A DNA stretch of 64,000 nucleotides from Pisaster brevispinus (lineage: Eukaryota; Echinodermata; Asteroidea; Forcipulatida; Asteriidae), in NCBI GenBank assembly GCA_023634235.1, contig JAMKCF010000007.1, forward strand, positions 15,816,592-15,880,591, read 5' to 3'. Each line of letters opens with the position of its first letter. The first letter of the stretch is position 1. Below, piece by piece: positions 9,218-24,000 of this stretch. The position numbers and the translations under genes were made by a program. The notes below the pieces were generated by a model that was not told where the DNA came from, did not search any database, and saw nothing but the letters and a program-made list of their open reading frames with translations.

Positions 9218-12200
9218 CTGCAGTGAATACAAAACAACAAAACACAGTAAAAAAAAACACCTAGCCCTGGTGACTTTTCACTTTCGTATTATAACTACAG
9301 TGACGTCCTAGATGTGAGGGTTCATTTCTGGGGTGGAAAATGGTTAAAGCTTCTTCATAACTCATGCTATGTGAATCCGGTGAAATTAGTGACTTCTTGA
9401 CGATCTGAACAATTTTTCGCCCCAGAAACGGGCCCCCATATCTAGGACTCTGTATCTGTGTACAGCACACAGGAAGAGTCCTGTACAGGGCTAAGTAAAA
9501 ACGGCGATTAAGTAGAGTCTTGATTGGGCTCTGATGTTTTGACCCAGGCTGAGTCTTTCTCGAAGGCTAACAGAGTTTGCCGCGGTGTTTTTCTGATATA
9601 TGGTTGGCCGATCCCATGTTTGAATTAATAAGAACCGGCATTAATTAACGCTGTCATGCATAGGGGCCGTGACAAAAATGGCGACAGCATTTAAGCGAGA
9701 TCAAAGAGGGTGCTCTTCAGAGATTGAGTACTATACTTGGGGTGTCATGTGGCCGAGTGGTTTAGAGCATCGAATTCAAGTTTCGATGATTAAGTCATCG
9801 GGGTGTGGGTTCGAATCCCGGTCATGACACTTGTATCCTTGAGCAAGATACTTTACTATAATTGCTTCTCTTCACCCAGGGGTATAAATGGGTACCTGCG
9901 AGGGTAGAGGTTGATATTGTGTTTGAAAAAGCCTTCGGAGCACCACGGCAGCCCGGGCTGTATACTCCCCAGGGAGCTGAGAAAGATTACAGGAATGCTA
10001 TTGGCCCAATGACCAGGGCACTAATGTAAAGCGCATTGAGACGTTATTGTAAAATGCGCTATATAAGAACTGGTTATTATTATTATTATTATTACTTACT
10101 AGGATCCAGTCAGGCTAAGCAGGAAGCTCCAGTAGGCTGGTCGGATATTATGCGGCTCAAACACTCCCTGCAACAAAAAGTAACAAAAAAAACAAATTAT
10201 ATCATGATTCTGCCTTGTGATTGGTTTAGAGCACGTCACATGATTTGTAGAAAAAAGATGGGCGAATGAGACAAACTATACCCATAGCAGCATAGTACTA
10301 CACCTGTAGCAACCATTGTATGGTACTATATCAATAACAACCAATGTACTACACCCGTAGCAACCATTGTGCGGTGCTTTACCAAAAACAACCAATGTAC
10401 TACACCCGTAGCAACCATTGTGCGGTTGTTTGTATGCAAATTATCACATCATTCATGTCACTCTCAAACAAAAATTTATGCAAAACACAATGCGCACACC
10501 GCCGGGCAGAAATTTAAATGATTGGCTTTGGCTGTGTGGCATTCAGTGGGGGACGTCATCTATAACAAACATTGTAAAAGTGAACTGTAGAACTCTTACC
10601 GCATTCAGCACCGTTGCGGTTGATATTGCATACAGTATGGATTCAGCATGTGGGATGACTGGAACAATTCCACGCTCCTGGCCTTTGACTAAGAGGCTCT
10701 GAAAACAGATAACGACAAAAAAGACGACGAGATATAACGCAAAATTTGATTTCACACAGAGCTAGGATTGATTGCTAGGTGTCTACAAATTGACCACAGA
10801 GTCAGTCAGTTTCCCTTAAAGCTTATTATTTGATATATGAAATAACAAAGTTGCATCCCCTTAAGGTGATCCCGTGGTTGCCGCTGTCCAGGTTGTATCG
10901 TAAACGTGGGTGTGATCCCTGGCTACACGGCAGCTAATGGTTGAATGGCTTCTGACTGGCACCCCCGAACAAAGATATTGACTAATAGGGAGACCGCCAA
11001 CATAGGGCTGGATAGCTCAGTTGGTAGAGCGCCGGTACGTTAATCCGGAGGTCGTGGGTTCAAATCCCGCTCTAATAAATTTGTCTTTTGTTCAACCCTA
11101 CCGTAATTTTCGGATTATAAACCGCGGTTTATACGTTGATTTTGACATTTTTTTGTACTCCTGCGGTTTATGCGCCGGGCGGCTTATACGCCGACGTATA
11201 AATATTGAAGAGTAAAAACAGCATTTTTTTAAAGAAAGATCGTTTGTAAAATATTCTAAAATAATGCTATCCTAATAGATCCTTTCAATTACGTTCAATA
11301 TTGTCAACTTCAATACATTTCGACTTTAATTACAACGCAACTCGCACTGTGGCAACTACAATGACTGACTGATGTGCCGCCCGCCTGTCACTGCACATCG
11401 CCACAAAGAGGACCGCAAACACGCACGGCCCCTCTGTGTGTGTACACACACACATGCTGTGATTGGCCGTTGATGATTGTCCGTTGATGATTGGCCGTTG
11501 ATAGTTCCATTCATAAGATCTTGGCTAGACTTCTGACGGCTCGAGTAGATAGCACCTGCTGCACATTGTACAACACATAGCCTGAACATCTGACCACACT
11601 TCGAGGCTCGGGGCCCAGTCAAACGTGAACAGATTTTGTCAACAGAGGGCGATGCGATGCAGGGCAAAGTTCAACTATTTCTCGGTGTGCGTTGTCGACC
11701 GATCGTTGATTCACGAAGATTTTGTTGCCAACGAAGTTCAAAACATGGTCAACACAACCGATCATCAAATCACGAATTCTTGAAAACGTGTGTTGATGGA
11801 AAAAGTATAATTCAGGACTGATAGTATGAGATAAAAAATCACCCAAAACGCAGTTTTGCGAACTTCACTTCCGTGTTTTGAGGTTAGTTTTTTGTAACAT
11901 TTTGGCCGCGGTTTATACACCGCGCGGTTTATACGCTGACACTAAATATTTTTTTACATATTTTGGAGCATTGCGGTTTATACGCCGGGCGGTTTATAAT
12001 CCGAAAATTACGGTACATCAGTCTTGTAATTGCTAAGCAAAGTGGGTCCATGGGATGTCACAGTTTACTACAGCAATATGGACAACCTATCTGAAGATGA
12101 ATCTTAGTGCTTTGTGAAATCTGATGAAGGAAATCTGGGACTTTATCCCGTTTTAAATCTGCCCGTTTTTCGAACTGTGCACTGTTTCTATTGGTCGCAT

Positions 12201-15200
12201 CACACCACATGACCTTAAAATAACCGCAGTGTGAGGTGTCTATAGACTGTCGAAGTCTTATGAATATTCACACTTCCGGGACCAAGTTGGTCCTAACCAC
12301 ATAAAGTTTTACGTGTGCCTGATTCTGTTTCTTCAAATACTTTAATTCAACATATGGCTGTACAAAATTATATTGGAAAAGTTTAGCCCTGAAAGATATG
12401 AAATTAAAATAAATGTAACAAATCAACAAATAAAAACCTGAGAGTAGGACTTGACCTCCATTTCCAGTTACTTGTAACCAATTTAGAATTTTGCCCAACT
12501 GATCTTGTGTTATCATTCAGCCTATATAAAGATCGCACCAATTCGAGCGTGATTGGCAAATGGGGTTTCTAAAAAATAAGCATCCTCGTCCAAAGTTTGC
12601 TTTTGTTTTAATTTTTATATTAACAAATCATTTGTATCATACAAAAGTTGGAATTGTTTTTATAAAAAATTGCTATGGGTATTTTTATTTTTCAAGAATT
12701 TTGTATTTAAACAGAATTTAAAAAGAAATTTGATTTAATTTTAGTCTTCGTTCAGAGTGTTTTAGATTTTTTCGATCTGCGTAAAACTTGCACAGTCTAT
12801 TGAGCCAAGTGTGATGCAGTGAAGATGACAAAAGGCTATTTCATATACACACCTCGATGACCTTGGATGCAAAATAAAGAGATATGGTTGTACTACGGAA
12901 GAAGATGCTGGACAGACCAGCTACACCACCTGGATAAAGATACAGACAAATGGTTAAATGCTAGATCAGTGTGTATAAACCCCTTAGTAATAATAATAAA
13001 TCATTCTTGTAAAGTGCATTCCGTCCATGGCAAGACCCCAATGCGCTGTACAGGCATGAAACTTATTTAAAGAACATAAACAATTCTTAAACTACACATT
13101 ATTACACAAAAACGCACGACAACAATTTCACAAGATGAAGTGAAACAACTGGCAGGAGAGATGTTAAAGGTTAAAAAAAGTCACATGTTAAGCAGAAGGG
13201 TTTTAAGTGAACTCTTGAACAGATCTAGTGAGTTCGCATTCCTAGCATGTGTTGGAAACCGGGTTCCAGAGTTCCGGAGCTGTGTATGCAAATGATCTCT
13301 GGCCGTATGAAACTGTATTCATGGTTCTCTGCCGGAGAGTGGTAGCAGCTTTTTATCTTAGAGTACGAGAAGGTTCCTTGATGCAGATGAGAGATCACGT
13401 AGATGGTTTGGTGCTAGTCCGTTGAGAGCTTTGAAGGTTAGAAGCATGAATTTGTATGTGAGTTTCTAAATTAGTTTCTAAATGAGTCAAAATTCACACT
13501 GAAAACTCAAACTTGGACAGCGTATGGAGCAAACGGTTTAACGACAAGGAAAGTCACATTTGTGCAAGCTCTTTCTCTTTCTCAATTAGTGTACTGGGTC
13601 CTTTTGAACATTTTCATTTCATTTCATTTATTAATTCTGGTTGTGATGCAAAGAACTCTCAGAAAAGCCAGCTTAATCACTATACTCAGATACTAGCCGA
13701 GAACCCCATGGAGAGAGGACAAGGAAGGAAGTTCCAGGGCCCAATTTTATGTAGCTGCTTAAGCACAAAAATTTGCTTACCAGAATAAGGTTACCAGCCA
13801 AACTACCATGTCACGTGTACAATTTGTGACTGGTATCCTGCTCATTTCTGCTTAGCAGGAAGTTGTTGAGCATTATTTTCTGCTTAAGCAGCTCTATGAA
13901 ATTGGGCCCAGGTTTATATGTGGGAGGAAAACCCCAGAGAATTACTTCAGGAAAATAACCACCGCGATCAGGGGCCCAGTTTCATAAAGCCTGTAAGCAC
14001 AGAAAAATATTGCTTAGCAAAAACAGGTTACCAGCCAACACTCCATAAAGTTTACATTGTTGCCACTGGTACCCTGCTCACTTCTTGCTAAGTACAGAAA
14101 TTTACTGAGAAGAATTTTCTGCTTAAAAGCTTTATAAAAATTGGGCCCTGGTAGGGACTGGAAACCCAATCCACACAGTGCCCCAAGCAGGATTCGAACC
14201 GGGGTCCCAGAGGTGGAAGGCAAGAAAAGATACCACTATGCCAACCTGACCACCCGACCGATGCTTTTACATGCATTAGGGCCTTGTCACACGAGGCAAC
14301 TTTCCGCAGTGCACGCTGCAGGACCACTTTGGTGGCACATGAATAACTTTTCAAGCAATGTCTTACGATCCTTAAGAAAAATATGTGAAAATTCAAATGT
14401 GAGTGTCTTTTCTTCTTGGAGATTGCCGAGAACTGGTCGCCTGTAAATTGCCCCGTGTGACATGGCCCTTATACTACACACAGGACCTTAGCGTCCCATC
14501 ATTAAGACAAATTGAGTATACTCGGACTCCCTGGTTAGACAGAAGTCAAAAGGCTAGACATGACAAGATTCTTACCGGCTATAAATCCATGCAGAGGACT
14601 GTTTCTATGTCTAAGCCATCGTAAAAGACAACTTACACTCTGCAAGAACAAAACAAGAAAACGTTTCAATATCTAATTTATTTAAAGGTCGGATCGTAGA
14701 TTGGTTTCTGTCAACGCAATGCCGAGTCATAGGAAACATTATGAAGAAAGATGCAATAAAAGTCACACGTGAAAAGTTTCAGCTGAGTACAGTGTCTACT
14801 TGCCGAGAAAACAGCAAAAAAACCATGTCAGCTGAGGCGAAACAATGGGAACGTGCATGCCTGTACGCGCTGCGCACAACTCTCAGCCAATGATAGGTCT
14901 TCATTGACCTCAGTGAGGGCCCTGTTTTGGGGTTTGTGACGTCACAAGCAAGGGGTCTAGAGGGCGTCTTTAGCAACCACCCAATAGCAACAGTTGTAGT
15001 CATAACCATAGCTGCCAGTTTGGATACCGCCTGACTCACCCGGAACAAACCCACGAACAATCCCAGAAAGAGCGCCAGATCAAGGTTATCCCGACGAACG
15101 AGCGCCATCAAGAGCAGCTGAGGTTTCGTGGCATTCCTTGGCAGAGCTCGGAGGAGATTCAATGCTGCCTGTATCGCATAGCCTACGGCAAACTTGTGGA

Positions 15201-18200
15201 CCGTTGCCTGGACATAAGACAAAAGACGGATCAAGTAAATGGGTTATGCTTTTTAAAAAAGCTGTTCAATTCAGCAGATTGAAACCTTCCTACTTGTATG
15301 TTCCTATAGACCAGTCCGTACATGCAAGTTTCTTTACTTAGCGAGAAATGAGCGGGGTACCAGTGGCAACAATGTAAGCTTTATGGAATGTTGGTTGGTA
15401 ACCTGTTTCTGCTAAGCAAGATTTTCCTGTGCTTAGCAAGTTTGTGTCCTTACAGGCTTTATGAAATAGGGACCAGTCGGTACATGCAAGCGTTGCAAGC
15501 CGTGCAGCCATTGCTTAGGTACTGGCAGTTCAAGGTGTATAAACAAAGACACAGAAAAATCATCGTCTTCTTTTTATGTTTATGAGAATTAGGTGTCTTG
15601 CTCAACGACTTACACAATTTCTCTGACAGGACAGCATGACATAATGCTGTCCAACACTGACTATATACATGTAAATATTTTCAACTTAAAATCATGAATC
15701 ATGACAAACGGCACGGACAATACGTGAGTTTGATTGGGACAGACAAAGAAACTGCACGATTGGGGATTAAAATGCGTAACATCATCAAGGTGTTTTTTGA
15801 GTTTCAGTAGTCACTTTCTGTTTCTAAGTTGCAAATATTTAAATAAATACAATTTCCTAGACAATCCCGGCAATACAGTTTAAGGGGCATCAGTGATCCT
15901 GCTTGCAACCACATGAGCAAGTTTTTTGTTATAACTTTGGCCGAGGAAAGTGCATGCCCCAGTCATAACCTCATCAATCTGCCAGCTTATTGGCACGATT
16001 TGTGGAGTCAAAACTGCTGCATTTTTCACCAACCATCTGTAAGATTTCAAACACTAGTCTGCACGATTGAAATCTTTACCACTTTTAACTTCCATGGCTG
16101 AATTTTGAAGGGAATTACTAGTTGGTCTTTTGGCACCTACCTTGAGCACATAGCTCAGACAGCTAGAGTCATGAAAGCAATGACGCTGTTTCGGGAGATT
16201 ATTCAACCTGCAGCCAGGAGGATGGGGAGGAAAAAACTGATTACTCAAACTGATTACTCCATTAAAAAACAAAAAATAAATTAACACAAATGTACATGTA
16301 CATGAGCGTGCAAATGCAAATCCAAATATAAAAAAATAATAACAGGTGAAGTACTAAGCACAGCAAGACTTTGTACTGTGGTTTTAATTTTCAATGGCAC
16401 CAAAAAAACGAGCGAATCAGCTGATCGCTGAGTTGCATGACCAGCTACCCACTGTCGCAAAAGACTCAAACCAGTTACTGCGGAAGACATATACAAGCAA
16501 AACCTTTATGTACAGTGTACACAAACATGGAAGTCGGGCATCTTTTGTGCAGAAACAACGATTTAAAGGGACACACCGGCTTACTGTTTACCTAATATTG
16601 TGATGTGGAATGACAGATAACAATTTTTAAATGGTTGTTGTAAAAAAAAAATCATCAAAATATCACGTAATTAACGAAAAATGTGAAAAAAACAAAACGC
16701 GGTCAAAGGTCAGCTTATACGCTTTTCCAGCCGTTGCAACTGTCAAATTTACGTGGCAATGATGCGCGATGTTGTAAGTAGACTGGTGCTCTGTTTATGT
16801 ATCAATTATAACAATGGCGAGGCATGAGGATACAGACTTCATATCAATCAAGCACAAATTCACGTGTAAATAAAAAAACAGACATGAACCATGCCACTGA
16901 TCTCTATTATACTGTCAGTATAATAGAGATCAGTGACATGAGCGGACGTCAGTCCATAGAGCAAGGTTCCTTGCTCTATGGTCAGTCCTAGTCGAAGTCC
17001 GCTCGCGGTCGTAACCAATAACTGTTTCGGTTGAACTTGCCATTGAAACAGTTATTGGTTACGACCGCGAAAACTAACCCCAACCTGTATTCTGTGTACG
17101 ACGACGTACTATATTCTGTGTACTTGCAATAATGGAGAACGTTTCTTCGACATCCAAGGATCGGTACAAAAACATCGCAAGGAAAAACACCCAGAAGGTG
17201 GTCCAACGAAAAGTAAAAAGTAAAAGAAAAACCACGATAAATCCAAAGGGAAAGCCAGCAAAAGCAGCAATTTGGGGGGGGGGGTGGACATTGTGCAGCT
17301 ATCATAGAAGTATGGGATAAATGTTCCCCGTCGTCGTCCCGCGTGTGTAGCGCAGGCAACACGTTGCAATATTAGGGGATAATAGCTAGGGGTATTAGAC
17401 TAAAACCCTCCTACAAAAACCGTAATTGTTGGTCTGGCTCCCTACCCCTCCGACAAGCTCCCACGCTCACGGCTAGACCGGCAAGCTGGGGAGTTCATGC
17501 CCCGGGGCTTGTCTCTCTGGCCCCACGAGACACGGCACCGGCTGTACGGGATATGCCCCAAGGTTTACGTTCCGCTAGCTCCCACGCTGGTGCGCCGTAA
17601 AACACGCTTCGGTTGCACGGACTCTCTGAATGCGAATCTTACGTTCGATTTTTCATCATTATTTACAAATTGTATCAATAATCTGAATACATAGTCTTTT
17701 TTTTCAAATACTCATGAATAATTTTTTTAAAACAGATTTAAATTTGGTTCAGTAATTTACTTGTATACGGCTGGAAGTAAAACTAACTCCGAAAATCACG
17801 TGATTTATCCGAACCACTTTTTTGGTTCGGATAAATCACGTGACCTTCGGTTTTTTTTAAATGCTCAAAAACGGCAAAATTTGATGGTTTCTTTTAGGAA
17901 CCGTTCTTCTCCATTCCTGGAAGACTTTTGAAGGCATATGTTAGCCTATTTTGTAGCCCAAATAGCCCAACGAAGCCGGTGTGCCCCTTTAATACTTGAT
18001 TAAGACACTTTGTAAACACTTCCAGCTTCTTACTTTGCAAACGGGAGGCATCAGTTAGTTCCCATAAACACACCGTCCGTCAGCCAGATCAACACAATAT
18101 ATTACAAGTGCAATTAATGTATGCTGCTACTAATAGTCTGGTTGCCAACCAGTTCTCATTGGCTACGCAGTAAGTCTGCATGGCAACACCGCGCAGTGAA

Positions 18201-20998
18201 CAGGCAATCTATCTGCGCAGGTGAAAACCAGACATAGACAGCCTCCTTCCCAAAGAATTGGGAGAGCCAAAGGCTGGTGTAGCGGGTTACATGTTTGGGA
18301 TCGAGAACATTTCTTCTCTTCCCTCTCTCGAAATTGAGCAAACTGGGTGCGCCTGGTTTTATTTTCCTAATCCAGAATTAAGTGGGTCACAACTGCAGCA
18401 GAAAAAAAAAGTTATACCTGATCATGAGTTGTCTTAACTTTGCTCGGATCACAGTTCGGATAGAGGGCTGTTGTGTGTATTCCCTTGCAGAACGGTCACT
18501 CCAAAAATCTTCATATCTACCACTTGTATATACAAAACGTACCAGGCCAAGCATCTCATCGTCTCCAACTAGCATTCTGTGGAACATGTGGAACAAACAA
18601 TCAAATACTCTGTTGTTAACCATTATTTGTATTTGTATTTGTATTTATTGTCCAAACCAACAGCGGATGAACCGCCAATTACAGGAAAGGGAAAACAAAA
18701 AATAGCAGAATCTTTAAATTTACAGATAAAAACTAAATACATGTACATAATTGTTAAGAATTAATATTGGAAAAGATAAATTAATAAACAAATAAATAAA
18801 TAAATGCATATATACATACATAAATACAAAATAAATACAGCAAAGAAAAAGAAAAAAACAACAACAACAAATCCCCCCCCAAAAAAAAAAAAAAATAAAT
18901 AAATTAAAACCCATAAATAATGTATATTTATATCTATATATAATATAAATAAATAAATAATTAGGTAATAATAATGACTTCATCAGATACCAGTAGTGGT
19001 ACAGGCTAAAGCACGTGAAATCTGATTACGAAATGAACTTAGTGAAGATGCCCCCAAAACATCACAAGTTTCATGGAACCCGTTGTACATGTAGGTGGAT
19101 TAACATTAACACAATATTAAGATGACGGGGGAGCACTCGTTGGTATAAACATATCAGCCGACAATGGTCACTGAAAATGATGTTGTCACCATCCTTCTAG
19201 GTCATGCCAATCCACACCGACAGGAAGGTAAAACTGAACAGACCAGACATCATCATCAAGGACAAGAAGGACCAGAGGTGTATACTCACAGAGGTCGTTC
19301 CAAGACACAGTACTAAAGTCGGTTTAAAGGCAGTTTTTAACTCATTCGGGTTTAACTTTGTGTGTCTGAACGCTCTTAAAACTTAACCGAATCAGGTTGA
19401 ACCCGAATGAGTTCAATCGGTCGGCGAGGGTGGTTTAATGCTAAACCACTTCGGGTTTATCTTTAAGCACGGTGTGTGGACAGAATAAAAATGACAACAT
19501 CTGGTTTTGCTAACACCAGATGACCGCTGACCTGTGTAAGGTCGCTAATTAAATATACCTACGTACGCCTCAACAGGGCCGTGCGCGTGCTTTTGTGAAT
19601 AAACCAGATATTGTTGTGTTGGGTCACAGTGCACCCCCCCCCCTCCCCCGCTGCTCGTAAAGTCAAACCGGTTTGGGTCTAACTTTAGTATGCTGTCTCA
19701 ACGTGGCCATTGACGTATCAATACCCTGTCCATGTATAAAGACCTTTAGGTTGAGATCAACAGGGTGTGGGAGAATGAAGACCGAGACAATACCAGTGGT
19801 CATCGGAGCTCTAAGCCTAGTAAAGAAGGGACTGGACAAAATCATCGACCGTATCCCAGGCAGGCTTCTATGTGCACTACCAATCCTAGTACAAAGGACC
19901 TATGGCTTAATGTCCCATGCGAAAGGACACAGCAAGTATCTTGCTCAAGGACTCAAGTGTCACGACCAGGACTCGAACCCATACACTCTGCTGATCAGAA
20001 ACACCAGAGCTTGAGTCCGGTGCTCTTAACCACTCGGCCACGACACGCCATATACTGTTCATGAAAGACCTGGTAAATTTTGCGTTGCTTTACCAAGTTT
20101 AGGAATATCTACTTACTTGAGAGAAGACACTGAATCTTTCTTCAAGCAATTACCGCGCCTGTAGACAGAAATGAACAAAAACCAAAACGGAAAACATTAA
20201 TAACCACAAGAGATAGAACAAACCATAATCACAAGCCCAAAGAAACATTCTGGCAATGTTTACAAAATGCCATATTCACGGCTTGCTATCCAATACTTAT
20301 GTATGAAAAAAAACCATAAGAAACAAACACAACAAAACATTCTGGCAATGTTTACAAAATGCCATATTCACGGCTTGCTATCCAATACTTATGTATGAAA
20401 AAAAACCATAAGAAACAAACACAACAAAACATTCTGGCAATGTTTACAAAATGCCATATTCACGGCTTGCTATCCAATACTTATGTATGAAAAACACCAT
20501 AAGAAACAAACACAACGAAACATTCTGGCAATGTTTACAAAATGCATACATTGTAGCCAACTGTGACAGCAGATATTGACTGTAATGAGTTCACTTCTGG
20601 GAAATGTGGGTCTTGTCTCTACTGCAACACAGTCTTATCCTGACTGTAGGGCTCGAACTTTACACTGGCCCGAGGCCAGTGATTTTACCATCAGGCCAGT
20701 AAACTCATGACTGGACAAGTCTGGCGATCTTGTGTATGTGTTCAAATGTTGACTTTCAGTGTGACAAATATAAAATTCCGGTCCAAATTACAGAAGAGTT
20801 CTTACCAATAATACAAATGACATAAACCTTGCCGTTTCAAATTCAAACAGTTTCAATTCTGGTCTTGTGAACATAATTCTGGTTCAGTAAACATTTTGAG
20901 CTACAAGCCCTGGTGTCTTCTGGGTCCCCCCCCCAAAAAAAAAAATAAATAAATAAATAAATAAATAAATAAAAATAAAATAAATAAAAAATAAAAAA

Positions 20999-21061
<63 letters not shown>

Positions 21062-24000
21062 ACAAACAATTTGAGCCCTGCACTGACTACTGTATGCGCT
21101 CGCAGGAAGACAATACATATTAAATCCATAAAAGGGTTGTACTTTGAAAGTGACCTTCATTATGGTCAAAACCTTCATGTTCAAGTTAGTTTGTCCCTAC
21201 TCAAATATGTACTTATTCTTTAAAATTTTAATTCGTCTAATTGTCAAACGCATTTGATCATTATTCATGAGCAAAATGCATGGTATAAGTTAACATTATT
21301 ATTGTTATCAGAGATGTTTGGCAAATTGTTACGAATACATTTACAGAAACGACAACACTTTGTGTGTTACAGTGACTAATAGTTGTGGTGTCCATGTTTT
21401 GCATGGACGTTAACAACACATTCCGGAGTTCATACGCATACATGTACATGTATGTAGCTAAAAAATGGGTACCATTTTGCAGATTGTAGTCGTATTTTTG
21501 CCATACATGTAGATTGACAACATTTCCCATGGTATTTCTTGTAATGGTGTTATCCATGATATAAATAGAAATGTGCTAGTCAGTTGTAAGCTTAAATAAT
21601 TGAGAAAAATGCAGTGTTAACACTACAGTGTCTCTATTTCGCCATTCTTGTTGGAAACTTTCTTTACACCCGTTTAGCGTTACGCCTATAACCATTCCAG
21701 CCATGTGGGTCCAAAAACAAACAGTTAAACAAAAATACTGTTCAATCAACTTCTCTAAAGTAACAAGAACATTATACAAATTGTTTTTGGATGTTTTGCT
21801 GGCGTATGCCAAGATGTATCTATAATTTGGTCCAGGCTAGACCACGTGATCGTCAAAAAAAATCTGGCGCGCATCCAACGTGAACAGATCCGGTTATCGT
21901 ACATGTATCTGTAACCGTAACACTTGCAAAACCTCTCCACTATTAATCTGCTTACTAATGTGAAACAGTTTCCCATGGCAAGTCAATCTGTTTACTACAG
22001 GGCTCCCTTTAAATGCTTAAAACTGTTGGAATGCTGCCCACTTTTTCCTTTTTTTTCCACCTGGTCTTTTTTTTTTCTTCAGGAAGTGAGTAGAATCTTG
22101 CCATCTAGAGTTAAGTCCACTGACTCATAGCGTCCAGGGAATATCGGACACAAAACGTCTCCCTCTTTCCTGTGAGTGTAACTACTCCTTGCAGTAGTAA
22201 TTTGGGGTGCAGTACATCAATCCCAATCGTTTAGTAATCAAGACAACCAAATCCTCACTGCTTTCACGAAGAGACTGGCATGTCAAAAATCACCTTTTCT
22301 ACATTGTTGTCACTTCTTGCCTTGAAACATGATTCTAAGCCATCCCAAACTGCAGCTTAATCAAAGTTTAAATGCTTCATTTCTTATTTACATTAATTAG
22401 TAAGCAGGGTTCTTCCCAGGGTTTTTCTCAAAACTGTGGGGCATTCTGGACCCTAATTTGTTGATGTTTGGCCAAAGTACGCTAAATTGAAACATTTTCG
22501 GAATGTTTTCTACTTGATGTTTATCTTGGTTTTTAAAAGCCCTACTGTGCAATCTGGAGCATTCTTTATGGTTTTTCTCTCAATTTTTTTTGGTGGGGGG
22601 GGGGGGAATTAAAATACATTTTAAAAATTGTTATTGTTATTTTGTTTACTTGTTTTATTTGTTTGCCGAAATTTGCGCATATCGGCACACAATTTGCGCA
22701 GGAACAAGCCGAATACGCTAGAACCCTGGTACATGTAAGTGGGCACTCCATGGTATCAACACACTATCATGACTATGAAAGTCAAATTTAAGACTTTTTC
22801 AGACCCTTTTAAGTCCACCCTTAACAAAATATCAGACCAAAGGTAAGTGAATAAAGCCGAGGAAACAGCTATTACCCGCTCACACTCTATGTTATCTTCA
22901 TGGCAGTGTAACTAGGTTCTTTAGGAGCCGATAGAAAAATTCATTTCACACTTGATCCATTTTTTGTAAGACCTCAAATACATTAACCAAATTTAATACT
23001 TTTAATGCCTTAAATTTTGATAGTTCAAATTAAGACTTAATACTTTTTAAGGCCCCACAGAAACCCTGGCATTCATCTAAGTAATTGCAATTTACGATTT
23101 TCGTGAAGAGACGGGATCCCAAAACAATGTGCCGAACACATTGTGTAAAAATGGACTGGCTATCTGAATGTAAAATGATGGTTCCACTGTCAAAGTTTCA
23201 ATTAAATGCTAGGTTTTTTCCTCCATCAAATTAAGACAACGAAGGACAGTATAACGGGTACTTTTCAGGCGACTTCGAGCAGGAATCAAACCATCGATCT
23301 ACCCCATTCTAGAGAGTATCCTTAAAACCTCTATAGATCAACTAAGTTTGTTTCTTGTATTGGGAATAACAAATTAACGTTTGCCAGGCTAATTAATCAA
23401 TGTACACTGTAGGAAGATCAAGCAATGTCATCCTGATTCCTGAACCGGCCTGGAATTTCATCTTTGAGAGAGAGAGCAACAAGGCCATTTTCATTTTGTA
23501 AAGGACTTTCCCCATCTTACTGGGAAAATCTTGAAGGGGCAACCAAGGTCAAGACCAAGGCAACCAAGATCAAGACCAAGGCAACCAAGGTCAAGACCAG
23601 GGGCAACAGATGCCATGACCTCCGTGACCTCTGTGTAAGGCTGGTCTTTAGTATACAAAGGTGAAGGGTCATGATCAATTTAAGTATGCACTCCAGTGCT
23701 TTCAGAGTTTAAAAAAAAAAAAAAAAATTGCATCTGAGATGAGAATCGAAGCATGCATTCACATTTTACAGCAGACGTCCGAGCACTCCCTTGACTCATT
23801 ATCCCCTCCCATATCATGAACTGAATGATACATTTCTTGTCAAGAAACTATGAGATTCACGTGTACAGTTGACTGCACTATACTCCGTCCAATGTGGAGC
23901 ATCAAGGTTAAGGGTTATTCACACCATATACAAGTTCCTAGATGGCTTGGGTTTTTTTTTCACACATGCGTGTGTGTGTGTGTGTGTGTGGTGGAAATGC

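Larger units (their letters stand above)
13610..14262 (-). mobile_element. Glu-type SINE split by two GGGCCC MITEs
   Basis: SINE pieces 13610-13736, 13910-13971 and 14149-14262 are colinear with the intact copy at 28805-29092. MITE copies 13737-13909 and 13972-14148 fill the gaps. Head at the high-coordinate end with B box GGTTCGAATCC and TGGTATC. Confidence 0.85.

Noticed and set aside
11006..11077. Apparent tRNA-Asn(GTT) gene
   Set aside because: The anticodon arm looks right, but the acceptor stem does not pair well and the unit recurs within a dispersed repeat.
14779..15234. 151-codon ORF taken as one TMEM135 exon
   Set aside because: Only 15040-15207 matches TMEM135; beyond the GTGAGT donor similarity stops and exon 11 (14576-14639) continues it in phase.
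20843..21184. ORFs of 60-113 codons rich in Tyr-Leu-Phe-Ile
   Set aside because: Translation of an AAAT microsatellite.
23464..23664. Lys/Thr-rich 66-codon ORF
   Set aside because: Arises from a 24-bp tandem repeat.
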